In this document: piece by piece, positions 17,917 to 26,208 of the stretch
How the letters are laid out: the number at the start of each line of letters is the position of its first letter
Numbering within the stretch: position 1 is the stretch's first letter
Assembly (NCBI GenBank): GCA_002490665.1
Contig: DKUL01000058.1
Span: 1 to 46,046 of the forward strand
Length of the DNA: 46,046 nt
DNA from: Lachnospiraceae bacterium UBA7205
GTDB lineage: Bacteria; Bacillota; Clostridia; Lachnospirales; Lachnospiraceae
Reading direction: 5' to 3'
Made by a program: the position numbers and the translations under genes
Notes under the pieces: model-generated
Databases searched by the model: none
What the model saw: only the letters and a program-made list of their open reading frames with translations
Told to the model about the DNA's origin: nothing

Positions 17917-18048
17917 ACTGCACGGCAAAAAGATTTGCCGTGCAGTTGCGCCAGCCGCACGCCGCAAAGCGGCAATTTTCCTCTGTGCGGCTGTGTGCAT
18001 ATTATTATACTTAGCGTCAGTCTTTTCGACGCTTAGTATATAATAGGA
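17917..18048. other. Three consecutive strong hairpins, no gene
   Basis: Hairpin 1 (17917-17946) has 13-base perfect arms starting ACTGCACGG. Hairpin 2 (17952-17993) has arms CAGCCGCAC/GTGCGGCTG enclosing a second stem GCCGC-aaa-GCGGC. Hairpin 3 (18004-18045) pairs ACTTAGCGTC with GACGCTTAGT with one mismatch plus AT-rich extension. They could be back-to-back terminators that insulate the repressor and activator transcripts, a non-coding RNA, or a mobile palindromic element. Nothing else is seen between the divergent genes. Confidence 0.6.
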
Positions 18049-18062
18049 AGTATATCATGAAA

Positions 18063-18093
18063 CGAAAGTATTTTCAATTAATTACTTACGAAA
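18063..18093. promoter_or_regulatory. Candidate repressor operators, right cluster
   Basis: Inverted CGAAAGTA at 18063-18070 and TACTTACGAAA at 18083-18093 repeat the half-sites of the left cluster. They lie 60-90 bases before the activator start, where a repressor would block its promoter. Confidence 0.55.
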
Positions 18094-18153
18094 TATGATG
18101 TATTTTTTTTCCTGTTTTTATAAAGGGAACAGTTATGAAAGGAATGATGCTTT

Positions 18154-18591
18154 ATGACAGCAAAAGAATATTTACAGCAGCTACAGAAACTTGACGTGGT
18201 CATTAACCAGCGGATAATGGAGAAAGACGACCTCCGTGCACGGCTTTTGAGAATCGGAAGTGCCAGTTATGCGAGGGAACGCGTAAAGACAAGCCGTTCG
18301 TCAGAGGCAGCATATGAAAAGCAGATTGTCAGGATCATCGACCTTGAAAATGAAATTGACGGCCTGATTGACCAGTATGTTGACCTCAGGCACAAAATCA
18401 TCGGTGAGATTCATAACATCGACAAGGCGGACCATATAAAACTGCTCTATAAACGGTATGTTGAGAACAAGATGCTTGAAGTGATTGCCGACGAGATGAG
18501 CTATAGTTATCAGTACATAAAGGAGCTGCACAGACATGCCCTGCAGGAATTTACAACTACCTACCCAAACCTACCTGCAGATGTGCTATGA
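18154..18591 (+). CDS. ArpU/RinA-like (DUF1492) late-gene activator
   Basis: 145 aa, almost all helix. The N-terminal part is a coiled coil (VVINQRIMEKDDLRARLL, then EKQIVRIIDLENEIDGL). The last 45 residues (LLYKRYVENKMLEVIADEMS, YSYQYIKELHRHAL) are a sigma-70 region-4-like helix-turn-helix. This is the layout of phage late-gene regulators such as ArpU and RinA. It is the first plus-strand gene of the tail locus, behind the XRE repressor, and should switch on the structural operon starting at 18708. A hairpin with 10-base arms follows its stop. Confidence 0.82.
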   Translation: MTAKEYLQQLQKLDVVINQRIMEKDDLRARLLRIGSASYARERVKTSRSSEAAYEKQIVRIIDLENEIDGLIDQYVDLRHKIIGEIHNIDKADHIKLLYKRYVENKMLEVIADEMSYSYQYIKELHRHALQEFTTTYPNLPADVL

Positions 18592-18602
18592 TGATATTGT
18601 AA

Positions 18603-18643
18603 AAAATCACCCATTCAAAATGGCAGCATACACGGGTGATTTT
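18603..18643 (+). terminator. Hairpin between activator and tail operon
   Basis: Arms AAAATCACCC (18603-18612) and GGGTGATTTT (18634-18643) pair perfectly, with a short inner ATT/AAT stem. The T-run is brief, so it may be a weak terminator or an antitermination point where the activator acts. Confidence 0.5.
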
Positions 18644-18659
18644 GAAAGGGGGTGATGGC

Positions 18660-18695
18660 ATGACAAAGGCCGTCTGGCGCAAGAATATTTTTTAG
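18660..18695 (+). CDS. Possible 11-residue leader peptide
   Basis: ATG at 18660 is preceded by AAAGGGGGTGATGGC and the frame reads MTKAVWRKNIF then TAG. It ends 12 bases before the first tail gene. A ribosome site this strong in front of so short a frame may be a translated leader for the tail operon. Not recognised; could be chance. Confidence 0.25.
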   Translation: MTKAVWRKNIF

Positions 18696-18707
18696 GGAGG
18701 TGGATGC

Positions 18708-19136
18708 ATGATAAATTCCATAATTGAATCAGTCAGCACCTCCTTACATGCTGAATTTGGTGACAGCTTCACCATTTACACAGAGTCGCTTGAACAAGGT
18801 TTTGAAAGACCTTGTTTTTTTGTGCGCTGTGTCGGCGCCACGCATCAGCTGAAGCGGGGAAACCAGTATTTCAGGGAGAACCGGTTTTGCATCCGGTATG
18901 TCCCGAAAAGCAGGGAACAGGCAAACAGGGAATGCAATGCAGCTGCCGAAAGGCTTTCCTGCTGCCTGGAACAGGTAATTGTTTCCGGAGATGCCATGCG
19001 TGGCACAAAAATGAAATGGGAAATGGCGGACGGGATGATGGATTTTTATGTAAACTACGACTTGTTTGTTTACGGAGGAAAAGAACCCATCCCTGTCATG
19101 GAGGAGCTTTCCGTGGAAACATCCATGAAGGCATGA
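18708..19136 (+). CDS. Tail terminator/completion-like protein (DUF6838 type)
   Basis: 142 aa; ATG at 18708 after TTAGGGAGG. The start MINSIIESVSTSLHAEFGD and the strand CFFVRCVGATHQLKRGNQYF followed by FCIRYVP match the small tail-terminator family found just before the sheath gene in PBSX-like and clostridial contractile phages. It should cap the head-proximal end of the tail tube. In a headless particle this cap would close the tail. First structural gene of the operon. Confidence 0.72.
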   Translation: MINSIIESVSTSLHAEFGDSFTIYTESLEQGFERPCFFVRCVGATHQLKRGNQYFRENRFCIRYVPKSREQANRECNAAAERLSCCLEQVIVSGDAMRGTKMKWEMADGMMDFYVNYDLFVYGGKEPIPVMEELSVETSMKA

Positions 19137-19158
19137 GGGAGGAAGTCTGAAACAACAC

Positions 19159-19215
19159 ATGGCAAAAGATGTAAGAGAACAAAACAAAAATCAAATGAAA
19201 GGTAAGGTGAAATGA
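19159..19215 (+). CDS. Possible 18-residue peptide overlapping sheath start
   Basis: ATG at 19159 opens a lysine/asparagine-rich frame (MAKDVREQNKNQMKGKVK) whose TGA overlaps the sheath ATG as ATGA. The ribosome site is weak (GGAGGAAG is 13 bases away). It may couple translation of the sheath or be chance. Confidence 0.25.
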   Translation: MAKDVREQNKNQMKGKVK

Positions 19216-20528
19216 CAATGGCATTAGGAGGAGGAACATTTATCGTACAAAATAAGGAGCTGCCGGGAGCGTACATAAACTTTGTATCAAAGACGGCAGC
19301 ATCGGCATCCCTTTCCGAAAGGGGAATCGCGACAATGCCCCTTGAACTGGACTGGGGCGTTTCCGGTGAAATTTTTGAGGTGACAAGCGGTGATTTCCAG
19401 AAAAAGAGCATGGAGCTTTTCGGATATCCATACGCCAGTGACAAGCTCAAAGGACTCAGGGATTTATTCCTGAACACAAAGACACTTTATGGATACCGTC
19501 TGAACGGAAACGGAAAGAAGGCTTCCAACAGTCTTGCGGAGGCATTGTACTGCGGCGTGCGCGGCAATGACCTTAGGATTTCCATTCAGGCAGGTGCGGA
19601 TGACGAAGCCGCATTCCATGTAAAAACCATTTTGGAAAACGAGATTGTGGATGAGCAGACGGTCACGACAGCGGATGCGCTGAAGGATAACAGATATGTG
19701 ACATGGAAGTCAGGGATTGTGCTGGAGGAGACGGTATCAATGCCTTTGGAGGGCGGCGAAAACGGAGAGGTAAGCAGTGCAGACCATCAGGCATATCTGG
19801 ATAAGGCGGAAGCCTGTCTGTTCAACACCATGGGGGCAGCTGTGACGGATGATGCCACAAAGGCGCTGTATGCCGCTTACAATAAACGGCTGCGCGATGA
19901 GCTGGGCATGAAATTCCAGCTTGTCCTTTACGATTATGCAAAAGCGGATTCTCTTGGCGTCATCAGCGTGAACAATAAGGTGCTCGACGACGGCTGCAGT
20001 GCGGCAAGCCTTGTGTACTGGGTGACAGGCGTGTCAGCTGGCTGCGCGGTCAATAAGAGCAGCCAGAACAGGATTTATGACGGCAGTTTTACCGTCGACA
20101 CGCCCTATACACAGAGCCAGCTGGCAGCGGCAGTCAAGGCAGGCAAGTATACATTCCATCTGGCAGGGTCAGAGGTTCGCGTGCTTGAGGATGTCAATAC
20201 GATGGTCACGACTTCGGATACGATGGGGGATATTTTCAAGGATAACCAGACAGTCAGGGTGATGGATCAGATTGGCAATGATATCGCCGTGCTGTTCAAT
20301 ACAAAGTATCTTGGCGTCGTTCCAAACGATGCCGCAGGACGGATTTCCCTCTGGTCGGATATTGTGAAGCACCATGAGCAGCTGCAGGAAATCAGGGCAA
20401 TAGAGAATTTCTCGGACGCGGATGTGAAAGTGGAGCAGGGTGACACGAAGAAATCAGTTGTGGTGACGGATGCCGTGACTGTCGTGAATGCGATGGGCAG
20501 GCTGTACATGACCGTCACGGTTGCGTAA
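19212..20528 (+). CDS. Contractile tail sheath protein (XkdK-like)
   Basis: 438 aa; ATG at 19212 after AAGGTG. It has the sheath start (GGGTFIVQNKELPGAYINFV), the central insertion domain and the C-terminal contact region ending NAMGRLYMTVTVA. Polymerised sheath surrounds the tube and contracts to drive it through a target envelope. The presence of a sheath makes this a contractile (myovirus-type) tail. It is followed 16 bases later by the tube gene, the normal order. Confidence 0.93.
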   Translation: MTMALGGGTFIVQNKELPGAYINFVSKTAASASLSERGIATMPLELDWGVSGEIFEVTSGDFQKKSMELFGYPYASDKLKGLRDLFLNTKTLYGYRLNGNGKKASNSLAEALYCGVRGNDLRISIQAGADDEAAFHVKTILENEIVDEQTVTTADALKDNRYVTWKSGIVLEETVSMPLEGGENGEVSSADHQAYLDKAEACLFNTMGAAVTDDATKALYAAYNKRLRDELGMKFQLVLYDYAKADSLGVISVNNKVLDDGCSAASLVYWVTGVSAGCAVNKSSQNRIYDGSFTVDTPYTQSQLAAAVKAGKYTFHLAGSEVRVLEDVNTMVTTSDTMGDIFKDNQTVRVMDQIGNDIAVLFNTKYLGVVPNDAAGRISLWSDIVKHHEQLQEIRAIENFSDADVKVEQGDTKKSVVVTDAVTVVNAMGRLYMTVTVA

Positions 20529-20544
20529 GAAAGGAGCAGGACGA

Positions 20545-21030
20545 ATGAATGGGAATGTAGTAATGAAGGCAAAGGATACAGTGTTTGCGGCGCTGGCAGA
20601 GTGTTTTATCACAATCGGCACACGCCGCTATAATTTTATGCAGGCAATCAACCTTGAGGCAAAATTTGAGAAAAACAAGACGGAAGTGCCGATTCTGGGC
20701 AAGACCGGAAAGGGAAACAAGGCATCCGGATGGAAAGGGACAGGCAGCGCCACGTTCCATTACAATACATCCATTTTCCGCCAGATGATGATTCAGTACA
20801 AGGAAACCGGGGAGGATGTCTATTTTGAAATTCAGATTTCCAACGAGGACAAGACCTCCGCGGCGGGACGCCAGACAATCATCCTGATGGACTGTAACAT
20901 TGACGGCGGCATTCTTGCAAAGTTTGATGCCGACGGGGAGTATCTCGATGAGGAGATGGATTTCACCTTTGAAGATTTCAAGATGCCGGAAGCCTTCAAC
21001 AACCTGGAAGGGTTTCTGACCAACGGTTAA
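20545..21030 (+). CDS. Tail tube protein (XkdM-like)
   Basis: 161 aa from ATG 20545, which follows AAAGGAGCAGGACGA; an upstream TTG in the same frame is not needed. MNGNVVMKAKDTVFAALAEC and the strands AGRQTIILMDCNIDGGILA match the XkdM tube family. It builds the rigid inner tube around the tape measure. It follows the sheath and precedes the chaperone pair, as in PBSX. Confidence 0.92.
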   Translation: MNGNVVMKAKDTVFAALAECFITIGTRRYNFMQAINLEAKFEKNKTEVPILGKTGKGNKASGWKGTGSATFHYNTSIFRQMMIQYKETGEDVYFEIQISNEDKTSAAGRQTIILMDCNIDGGILAKFDADGEYLDEEMDFTFEDFKMPEAFNNLEGFLTNG

Positions 21031-21049
21031 CAGCAGCAAAAAACACGAT

Positions 21050-21078
21050 GGGCAGGGGAGGATGATTCGCTCCTGCCC
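21050..21078 (+). terminator. Hairpin after tube gene, likely attenuator
   Basis: GGGCAGG (21050-21056) and CCTGCCC (21072-21078) pair; no T-run follows. It may stabilise the highly expressed sheath-tube mRNA or reduce read-through into the low-copy tape-measure genes. Confidence 0.4.
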
Positions 21079-21104
21079 GGTTTCGGAGAAAAGGAGAGGA
21101 AAAA

Positions 21105-21539
21105 ATGTCAAAATTCAGCAGATTTATGAAGTCCAATAAAATAGAAAAGAAAAATGGCTTTTATGCGCCGACCAAATCCCTTTGTGATGAAAACGGAAAA
21201 CCGCTCGCGTGGGAGTTTCGCCATATCACGTCAAAGGAAAACGAGGCCTTTCGGGATGACTGTACCATCGAGGTTCAGATAACCGGAAAGCCCAATCTGT
21301 TCCGCCCGAAGCTCCAGTCCGGAAAGTACATCCAGAAACTGATCGCGGCATCCGTTGTCACGCCGGATCTGTATGATGCCCAGCTGCAGGATTCCTATGG
21401 GGTAAGCACGCCGGAGGAGCTTTTGCTTGCAATGGTTGACGACCCGGGTGAATATACCGACCTGGCAGCGTTTGTCCAGAATTTTCAGGGATTTAATACG
21501 CCCTTTGAGGACAAGGTGGACGAGGCAAAAACTAATTGA
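21105..21539 (+). CDS. Tail assembly chaperone (XkdN-like, gpG role)
   Basis: 144 aa; ATG 21105 after AAAGGAGAGG. It matches the XkdN family (MSKFSRFMKSNKI, FRHITSKENEAFRDDC, VVTPDLYDAQLQDSYGV). Such proteins coat the tape measure while the tube forms around it. The frame ends at TGA 21537-21539, but sequence after a run of five A's at 21527-21531 continues in the +1 frame into a lysine-rich extension, the usual G/GT arrangement. Confidence 0.88.
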   Translation: MSKFSRFMKSNKIEKKNGFYAPTKSLCDENGKPLAWEFRHITSKENEAFRDDCTIEVQITGKPNLFRPKLQSGKYIQKLIAASVVTPDLYDAQLQDSYGVSTPEELLLAMVDDPGEYTDLAAFVQNFQGFNTPFEDKVDEAKTN

Positions 21540-21726
21540 GGAAGGGGATTGGGAGGCAAATTTTGCATACTATTCCCTTCTGAAGCTCCATATTATGCCC
21601 TCTGTCTTCCTCGCGATGGACGAACAGGAGAAAGCGTTTGTCGTGGCGGCAGTCAAAGTGAAGATGGAGGCAGACAAAAAAGAAAGGAAACGGATTGAAG
21701 CGAAATCGAAAAAGAAAGGGAGGTGA
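21532..21726 (+). CDS. Frameshift extension of tail chaperone (gpT role)
   Basis: About 64 aa in the +1 frame relative to the chaperone, reading LIEEGDWEANFAYYSLLKLH and ending in a charged stretch KKERKRIEAKSKKKGR. There is no ribosome site or proper start for it alone. The A-run GCA AAA ACT allows a lysyl-tRNA to slip +1 from AAA to AAA two codons before the stop. In lambda and many phages the longer GT form is essential and made in small amounts. It ends overlapping the tape-measure start. Confidence 0.7.
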   Translation, partial: LIEEGDWEANFAYYSLLKLHIMPSVFLAMDEQEKAFVVAAVKVKMEADKKERKRIEAKSKKKGR

Positions 21727-24134
21727 CTGATACGGCTACAATTGGAGCACTGGAGGTATTTACAAGCACAGGCGTCGAGCGGTTCCGGCAGGAAGTGCGG
21801 AGCACGGATGCCATGCTGCAGCAGCTGGGCGGGACACAGAATGCAATTGCAAGGCAGGCGTACAACACCAGCATTTTCCCGCCCGATACGTGGCAGAATC
21901 TCAACAGCATGGCAGTCAGGATTGACAATGTACGGCAGCGCATCGCGCAGATAGAAAGCAACCCGCACAATATCGGGACAGCCACGGCAAACACGCAGCT
22001 GGAACAACTGCGGATGCAGCTAAGTCAGGCAGTGCAGGAGCAGGGGCGTGTGAACCAGGCAGTGCAGAACATGGACGTGCAGGCAGCAGATGAATCCTAC
22101 ATGCGCCTGTCGCAGACAATAGGCGGCACGGAGCGGTTTATCCGCGACAACGCCAATGCGCAGGGGCGGTTTAACCGCACTATTCAGAATGGAACAAGCA
22201 GCGCCACACGCCTGAAAAACATGATTGCAAATGTCGTGGGCAAATTTACCATCCATGACGGGCTGAAAAAAGCGAAGGAGCTGATTGACGGCTGTACGGC
22301 GGCATACGACGCGCAGCTGAATGCGCAGATGCGCCTTGCCAGCGCGCTGGCAAATATGCCAGGTCAGAAAAACAGCACACAGCCCGGGACTGGCGCAGAC
22401 ACTGACATGGCGGCAGTCACGGCGGCATATGACAAGATTAACGAAAAGGCGGGGGAGATACAGGAAAATGGTATTTATGACAGCAATGTCATGACTACGG
22501 CAGCCGTGGAGCTTTCGACACAGTTTCACGATGCGGATGCCGTCGAAATGATGATGGGCACGCTTGCGGATTACGCTGCGGGGATGTCCGGCGCAAGTGC
22601 AGTTGACGCTGCGGGGATGTCCGCCTATGCCGCGAGTCTGGGCGACATGCGCTCCGGCAACTATGACGCACTGGCAAAAAGCGGCATTTTGCTGACACAG
22701 GCACAGAAAGACATCATTGCCGGGAAGGCAACGAGGGAACAGATTGTGTCATCCCTTGGGGAAGAATATCTTGCCATGTCCGCGGACGTGCAGGCGGCGG
22801 CAGCCATTACACAGGCGGTTGAACAGTCATCAGCCGGGCTGTACGAGAAGATGAGCAGTACCCCGCAGGGGAAAATTATGCAGATGACTAATGCATGGAA
22901 TGAGATGCAGGCAGTCATGGGCGGACGGCTCTATCCATATGTACTTTTGTTTGTGAGCGCCATTACCGAAAATTGGGAAACCATTCAGACGGTGCTTGGT
23001 GTCATTGTGATGGGACTGCAGGTTATGCTTGGCGTTCTGTCATGGCTGCTGGAAGGGGCGCTTGGATTTGCGCAGGCAGTGATAGACAACTGGGGATGGA
23101 TAGGGCCTCTGATTTATGGCATCGCTGCGGCACTGGCAGTCTATTATGGATGGCAGCTGCTGTGTGCAGCTGCGAGTGGGCTGATGAGTCTGGCGCAAAA
23201 AGCAATAAATGGCGTGACGCGGGCGCAGGCAGCGCTCAATGCCGTGATGAGCGCAAATCCGATTATGATGGTGGTGATTGCAGTGATAGCCCTGATAGCC
23301 CTGTTCTATGCGCTGGTGGGGATTATCAATCAGTTTGCGGGAACCTCCATATCCGCGACAGCATTAATCTGCGGGGCATTTATGGCTGTGCTTGCGTTTA
23401 TCGGCAATATCCTGATTGGCTTGTGGAATATTTTCGTTGATGTGTTTGTGCTGATTTATAACCTTGTCGCGGAGGTGGCAAATTTTATAGGAAATGTCTT
23501 TAACGATCCAATCGGTGCGGTCGGCAGACTCTTTTTTGGACTTGCCGACACCGTGCTTGGTGTGCTCGAAACGCTGGCATCTGCCATCGACACCATTTTT
23601 GGCTCGAATCTTTCCGGTGCGGTCGCCGGATGGCGGGAATCGCTTGGCGGATGGGTGGAGGATACCTTTGGCAAGGGAGAGGAAATCATGGAAAAAATGG
23701 ACGCTTCGAGTATGCGTCTGGAGCGTTTTGAATACGGTGCGGCGATGGAGACTGGGTTTGCATTCGGCGACAGCATTGATGAGCATCTTGCAAAAATTGA
23801 CCTTTCTTCCATCTTTGGAACGACAGATGATCCATCCGGACTGGATTTTATGGGCATGTATTCCCGCGGCGAGACCGCAGAGCATGTCGATGAAATCGCC
23901 GGAAATACAGATGCGATTGCCGATTCCATGGACATATCCGCGGAGGAGCTCAAATATCTGCATGACATAGCCGAGCGGGAGGCAGTCAACCGCTTTACGA
24001 CCGCAGAAATCACCATTGAACAGACGAACCACAACAATATTAAAAACGGAATGGACCTGGACGGCATCCTGTCCAATATGACGGATATGGTGAACGAGGC
24101 AGTCTATATTTCAACGGAAGGGGTGCATGCATAA
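21723..24134 (+). CDS. Tape measure protein (XkdO-like)
   Basis: 803 aa, helical, with glutamine/alanine-rich N-terminal coiled coils, a block of hydrophobic segments (about 405-590; MGLQVMLGVLSWLLEGALGF, IMMVVIAVIALIALFYALVG) and a C-terminal SLAxxx-poor tail. This is the tape measure that sets tail length and may form a channel in the target membrane. At about 0.15 nm per residue it implies a tail near 120 nm, an estimate only. The start is GTG 21723, inside an AGGGAGGTGA ribosome-like sequence and overlapping the previous stop (GTGA), so translation is probably coupled. Confidence 0.88.
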   Translation: MTDTATIGALEVFTSTGVERFRQEVRSTDAMLQQLGGTQNAIARQAYNTSIFPPDTWQNLNSMAVRIDNVRQRIAQIESNPHNIGTATANTQLEQLRMQLSQAVQEQGRVNQAVQNMDVQAADESYMRLSQTIGGTERFIRDNANAQGRFNRTIQNGTSSATRLKNMIANVVGKFTIHDGLKKAKELIDGCTAAYDAQLNAQMRLASALANMPGQKNSTQPGTGADTDMAAVTAAYDKINEKAGEIQENGIYDSNVMTTAAVELSTQFHDADAVEMMMGTLADYAAGMSGASAVDAAGMSAYAASLGDMRSGNYDALAKSGILLTQAQKDIIAGKATREQIVSSLGEEYLAMSADVQAAAAITQAVEQSSAGLYEKMSSTPQGKIMQMTNAWNEMQAVMGGRLYPYVLLFVSAITENWETIQTVLGVIVMGLQVMLGVLSWLLEGALGFAQAVIDNWGWIGPLIYGIAAALAVYYGWQLLCAAASGLMSLAQKAINGVTRAQAALNAVMSANPIMMVVIAVIALIALFYALVGIINQFAGTSISATALICGAFMAVLAFIGNILIGLWNIFVDVFVLIYNLVAEVANFIGNVFNDPIGAVGRLFFGLADTVLGVLETLASAIDTIFGSNLSGAVAGWRESLGGWVEDTFGKGEEIMEKMDASSMRLERFEYGAAMETGFAFGDSIDEHLAKIDLSSIFGTTDDPSGLDFMGMYSRGETAEHVDEIAGNTDAIADSMDISAEELKYLHDIAEREAVNRFTTAEITIEQTNHNNIKNGMDLDGILSNMTDMVNEAVYISTEGVHA

Positions 24135-24823
24135 TGGGAAAAAACGGATATGACTTTTACCTGGGAAAATGCCTGCTGCCAGTAACGCCGTCAAAGCTCA
24201 CCGTCAGCATCAACAATGCAAACCAGACGGTGACCCTGATAAATGAGGGGGAAATCAATGTTTTGAAGCAGGCGGGGCTGACGGATGTTTCATTTGAATG
24301 CATGATACCACAGATGAAATATCCGTTTGCAGTTTATAAATCGGGGTTTATGGGCGCCGATTATTTTCTGGGCTGTTTCGAGGCGCTCAAAACATGCGGG
24401 CAGCCGTTCCAGTTTATCGTGTGCAGAAGCACGCCGGACAAAAAGAGCCTGTTTGATACCAACATGAAGGTGTCCATGGAGGACTACAAAATCATGGAGG
24501 ATGCGAACGAGGGCTTTGACGTTGTTGTCCAGATAAAACTGAAACAGTGGCGGGATTATGGGACAAAGCTGGTCAGCATCTGCCTGGACACACAGAGGGC
24601 GAAAGCGAGCGTTGAGACAAAGCGGGAGACAGCCAATGCGCCTGACCAGAATCTGCCACAGACATATACCGTCGTAAAGGGCGACTGCCTCTGGTCGATT
24701 GCCAAAAAATTTTATGGAAATGGTTCCAGATACACCGTGATATATGATGCGAACAAAGCCGTAATCGGTGGAAACCCGAACCTGATTTATCCGGGGCAGG
24801 CGCTGAATATTCCGGCAATATAG
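24134..24823 (+). CDS. LysM tail protein (XkdP-like)
   Basis: 229 aa; its ATG overlaps the tape-measure stop (TAATG). Residues 1-150 form the tail hub-adjacent domain (MGKNGYDFYLGKCLLPVTPS); residues about 177-227 are a LysM peptidoglycan-binding domain (YTVVKGDCLWSIAKKFYG ... LIYPGQALNIP). This is the gp53/XkdP type that links tube and baseplate and touches peptidoglycan. Order after the tape measure matches PBSX and diffocin clusters. Confidence 0.9.
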   Translation: MGKNGYDFYLGKCLLPVTPSKLTVSINNANQTVTLINEGEINVLKQAGLTDVSFECMIPQMKYPFAVYKSGFMGADYFLGCFEALKTCGQPFQFIVCRSTPDKKSLFDTNMKVSMEDYKIMEDANEGFDVVVQIKLKQWRDYGTKLVSICLDTQRAKASVETKRETANAPDQNLPQTYTVVKGDCLWSIAKKFYGNGSRYTVIYDANKAVIGGNPNLIYPGQALNIPAI

Positions 24824-24839
24824 AAAGGGGGGACGGAGC

Positions 24840-25820
24840 ATGGGGGTTGAACTGATAATCGGAAATGAACTGGGAACAAAGGCATATCTTCCCGCGGCGG
24901 CGGAGGGAATCGAATGGTCCACCGAGCGCAAGGGCACTCCCGGAAAGCTGACCTTCAAGGTACTGGGCGATGACTTGCTTGATTTTTCGGAAGGAAGCCC
25001 GGTGCGCCTGAAGGAAAATGGGGACGAGATATTCTTTGGCTTCGTGTTCAGCCAGCAGCGGGAGGCAGGACGCCTCATCACCGTGACGGCATATGACCAG
25101 CTGCGGTATTTAAAAAATAACGATACCATCGTCTACGAGGACAAGACGGCAGACCAGCTGATACAGATGATTGCCGAGGACTATATGCTCAGGACCGGAA
25201 CGCTGGAAAACACAGGCTATGCCATTGCATCGAGGGTTGAGGAAAATACCTCCCTTTTTGAGATGATTCAGAATGCCCTTGACCTCACACTGGAAAATAC
25301 GGGAAATATCTATGTCCTGTATGATGATTTTGGCAAAATAACCCTGAAAAACATGGCATCCATGGCGGTTGGGAGCGCGGGGGCATATCTGATGCTGGAC
25401 GAGGAGACAGGCGAAAACTATACCTATACCTCGTCCATTGACGAGAACACGTTCAATAAAATCAAGCTGACCTATGACAATGAGGAGACTGGATTCCGGG
25501 AGGTCTATATCGCCCAGGATTCTGAAAACATGAACAGATGGGGCGTGCTGCAGCATTTTGGCACGCTCGGCAAAGGGGAAAACGGTGCGGCAAAGGCTGA
25601 TGCCCTGCTAAAGCTTTACAACAACAAAACCCGCAGCCTCAAACTGACAAAGGCGCTGGGGGATAACCGGGTCCGGGCTGGCAGCCTGGTTGTTGTCAGC
25701 CTTGACCTGGGGGACATAAAGGTAAAAAATTTCATGCTTGTGGAAAGCTGCAAGCATACATATGGGGAAGGGGAACACTGGATGGACCTGACCCTGAGGG
25801 GAGGTGCGTTTATTGGCTGA
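24840..25820 (+). CDS. Baseplate hub protein (XkdQ-like)
   Basis: 326 aa; ATG after AAAGGGGGGACGG. The sequence (KLTFKVLGDDLLDFSEGSPV, ITVTAYDQLRYLKNNDTIVY, KTADQLIQMIAEDYML) matches the XkdQ/gp27-like hub family that trimerises between tube and spike. It overlaps the next gene by 8 bases. Confidence 0.9.
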   Translation: MGVELIIGNELGTKAYLPAAAEGIEWSTERKGTPGKLTFKVLGDDLLDFSEGSPVRLKENGDEIFFGFVFSQQREAGRLITVTAYDQLRYLKNNDTIVYEDKTADQLIQMIAEDYMLRTGTLENTGYAIASRVEENTSLFEMIQNALDLTLENTGNIYVLYDDFGKITLKNMASMAVGSAGAYLMLDEETGENYTYTSSIDENTFNKIKLTYDNEETGFREVYIAQDSENMNRWGVLQHFGTLGKGENGAAKADALLKLYNNKTRSLKLTKALGDNRVRAGSLVVVSLDLGDIKVKNFMLVESCKHTYGEGEHWMDLTLRGGAFIG

Positions 25821-26208
25821 TGCAAATGGATTTGTGGAAGCTTTGAAAAAAGCGGCAAGGGATGAGAGGGAGGCTTCGAAGCCTGTCAGTATCTATTTCG
25901 GGGAGGTCGTATCCAGGAAACCCCTGAAAATCAATGTCGAGCAGAAAATGATTCTCGGCGAGCAGCAGCTTATCCTGACAAGGAATGTCACGGATTACAT
26001 GACGCCTGTCACTGTCCAGTGGGAGACCGGGACAGGAACGCTTACAGACGGCAAAACAACGGCATACCCGGCACATGTGCACGCACTGGAAGGGAAGAAG
26101 AATTTTCTGATGCACAATGCGCTGGAAAAAGGCGATTTGGTCATCCTGCTGCGGCAGCAGGCAGGGCAGAAATTTGTTGTGCTGGACCGGATAGGAGGTG
26201 CGCCATGA
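25813..26208 (+). CDS. DUF2577 baseplate protein (XkdR-like)
   Basis: 131 aa if started at TTG 25813, which has GGGGAGG 8 bases upstream and gives the family-like start MADANGF; a GTG at 25804 lies inside the ribosome site. The middle PVTVQWETGTGTLTDGKTTA and the OB-like strands fit DUF2577, thought to act as part of the spike/hub. Its stop overlaps the next start as ATGA. Confidence 0.85.
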   Translation: MADANGFVEALKKAARDEREASKPVSIYFGEVVSRKPLKINVEQKMILGEQQLILTRNVTDYMTPVTVQWETGTGTLTDGKTTAYPAHVHALEGKKNFLMHNALEKGDLVILLRQQAGQKFVVLDRIGGAP

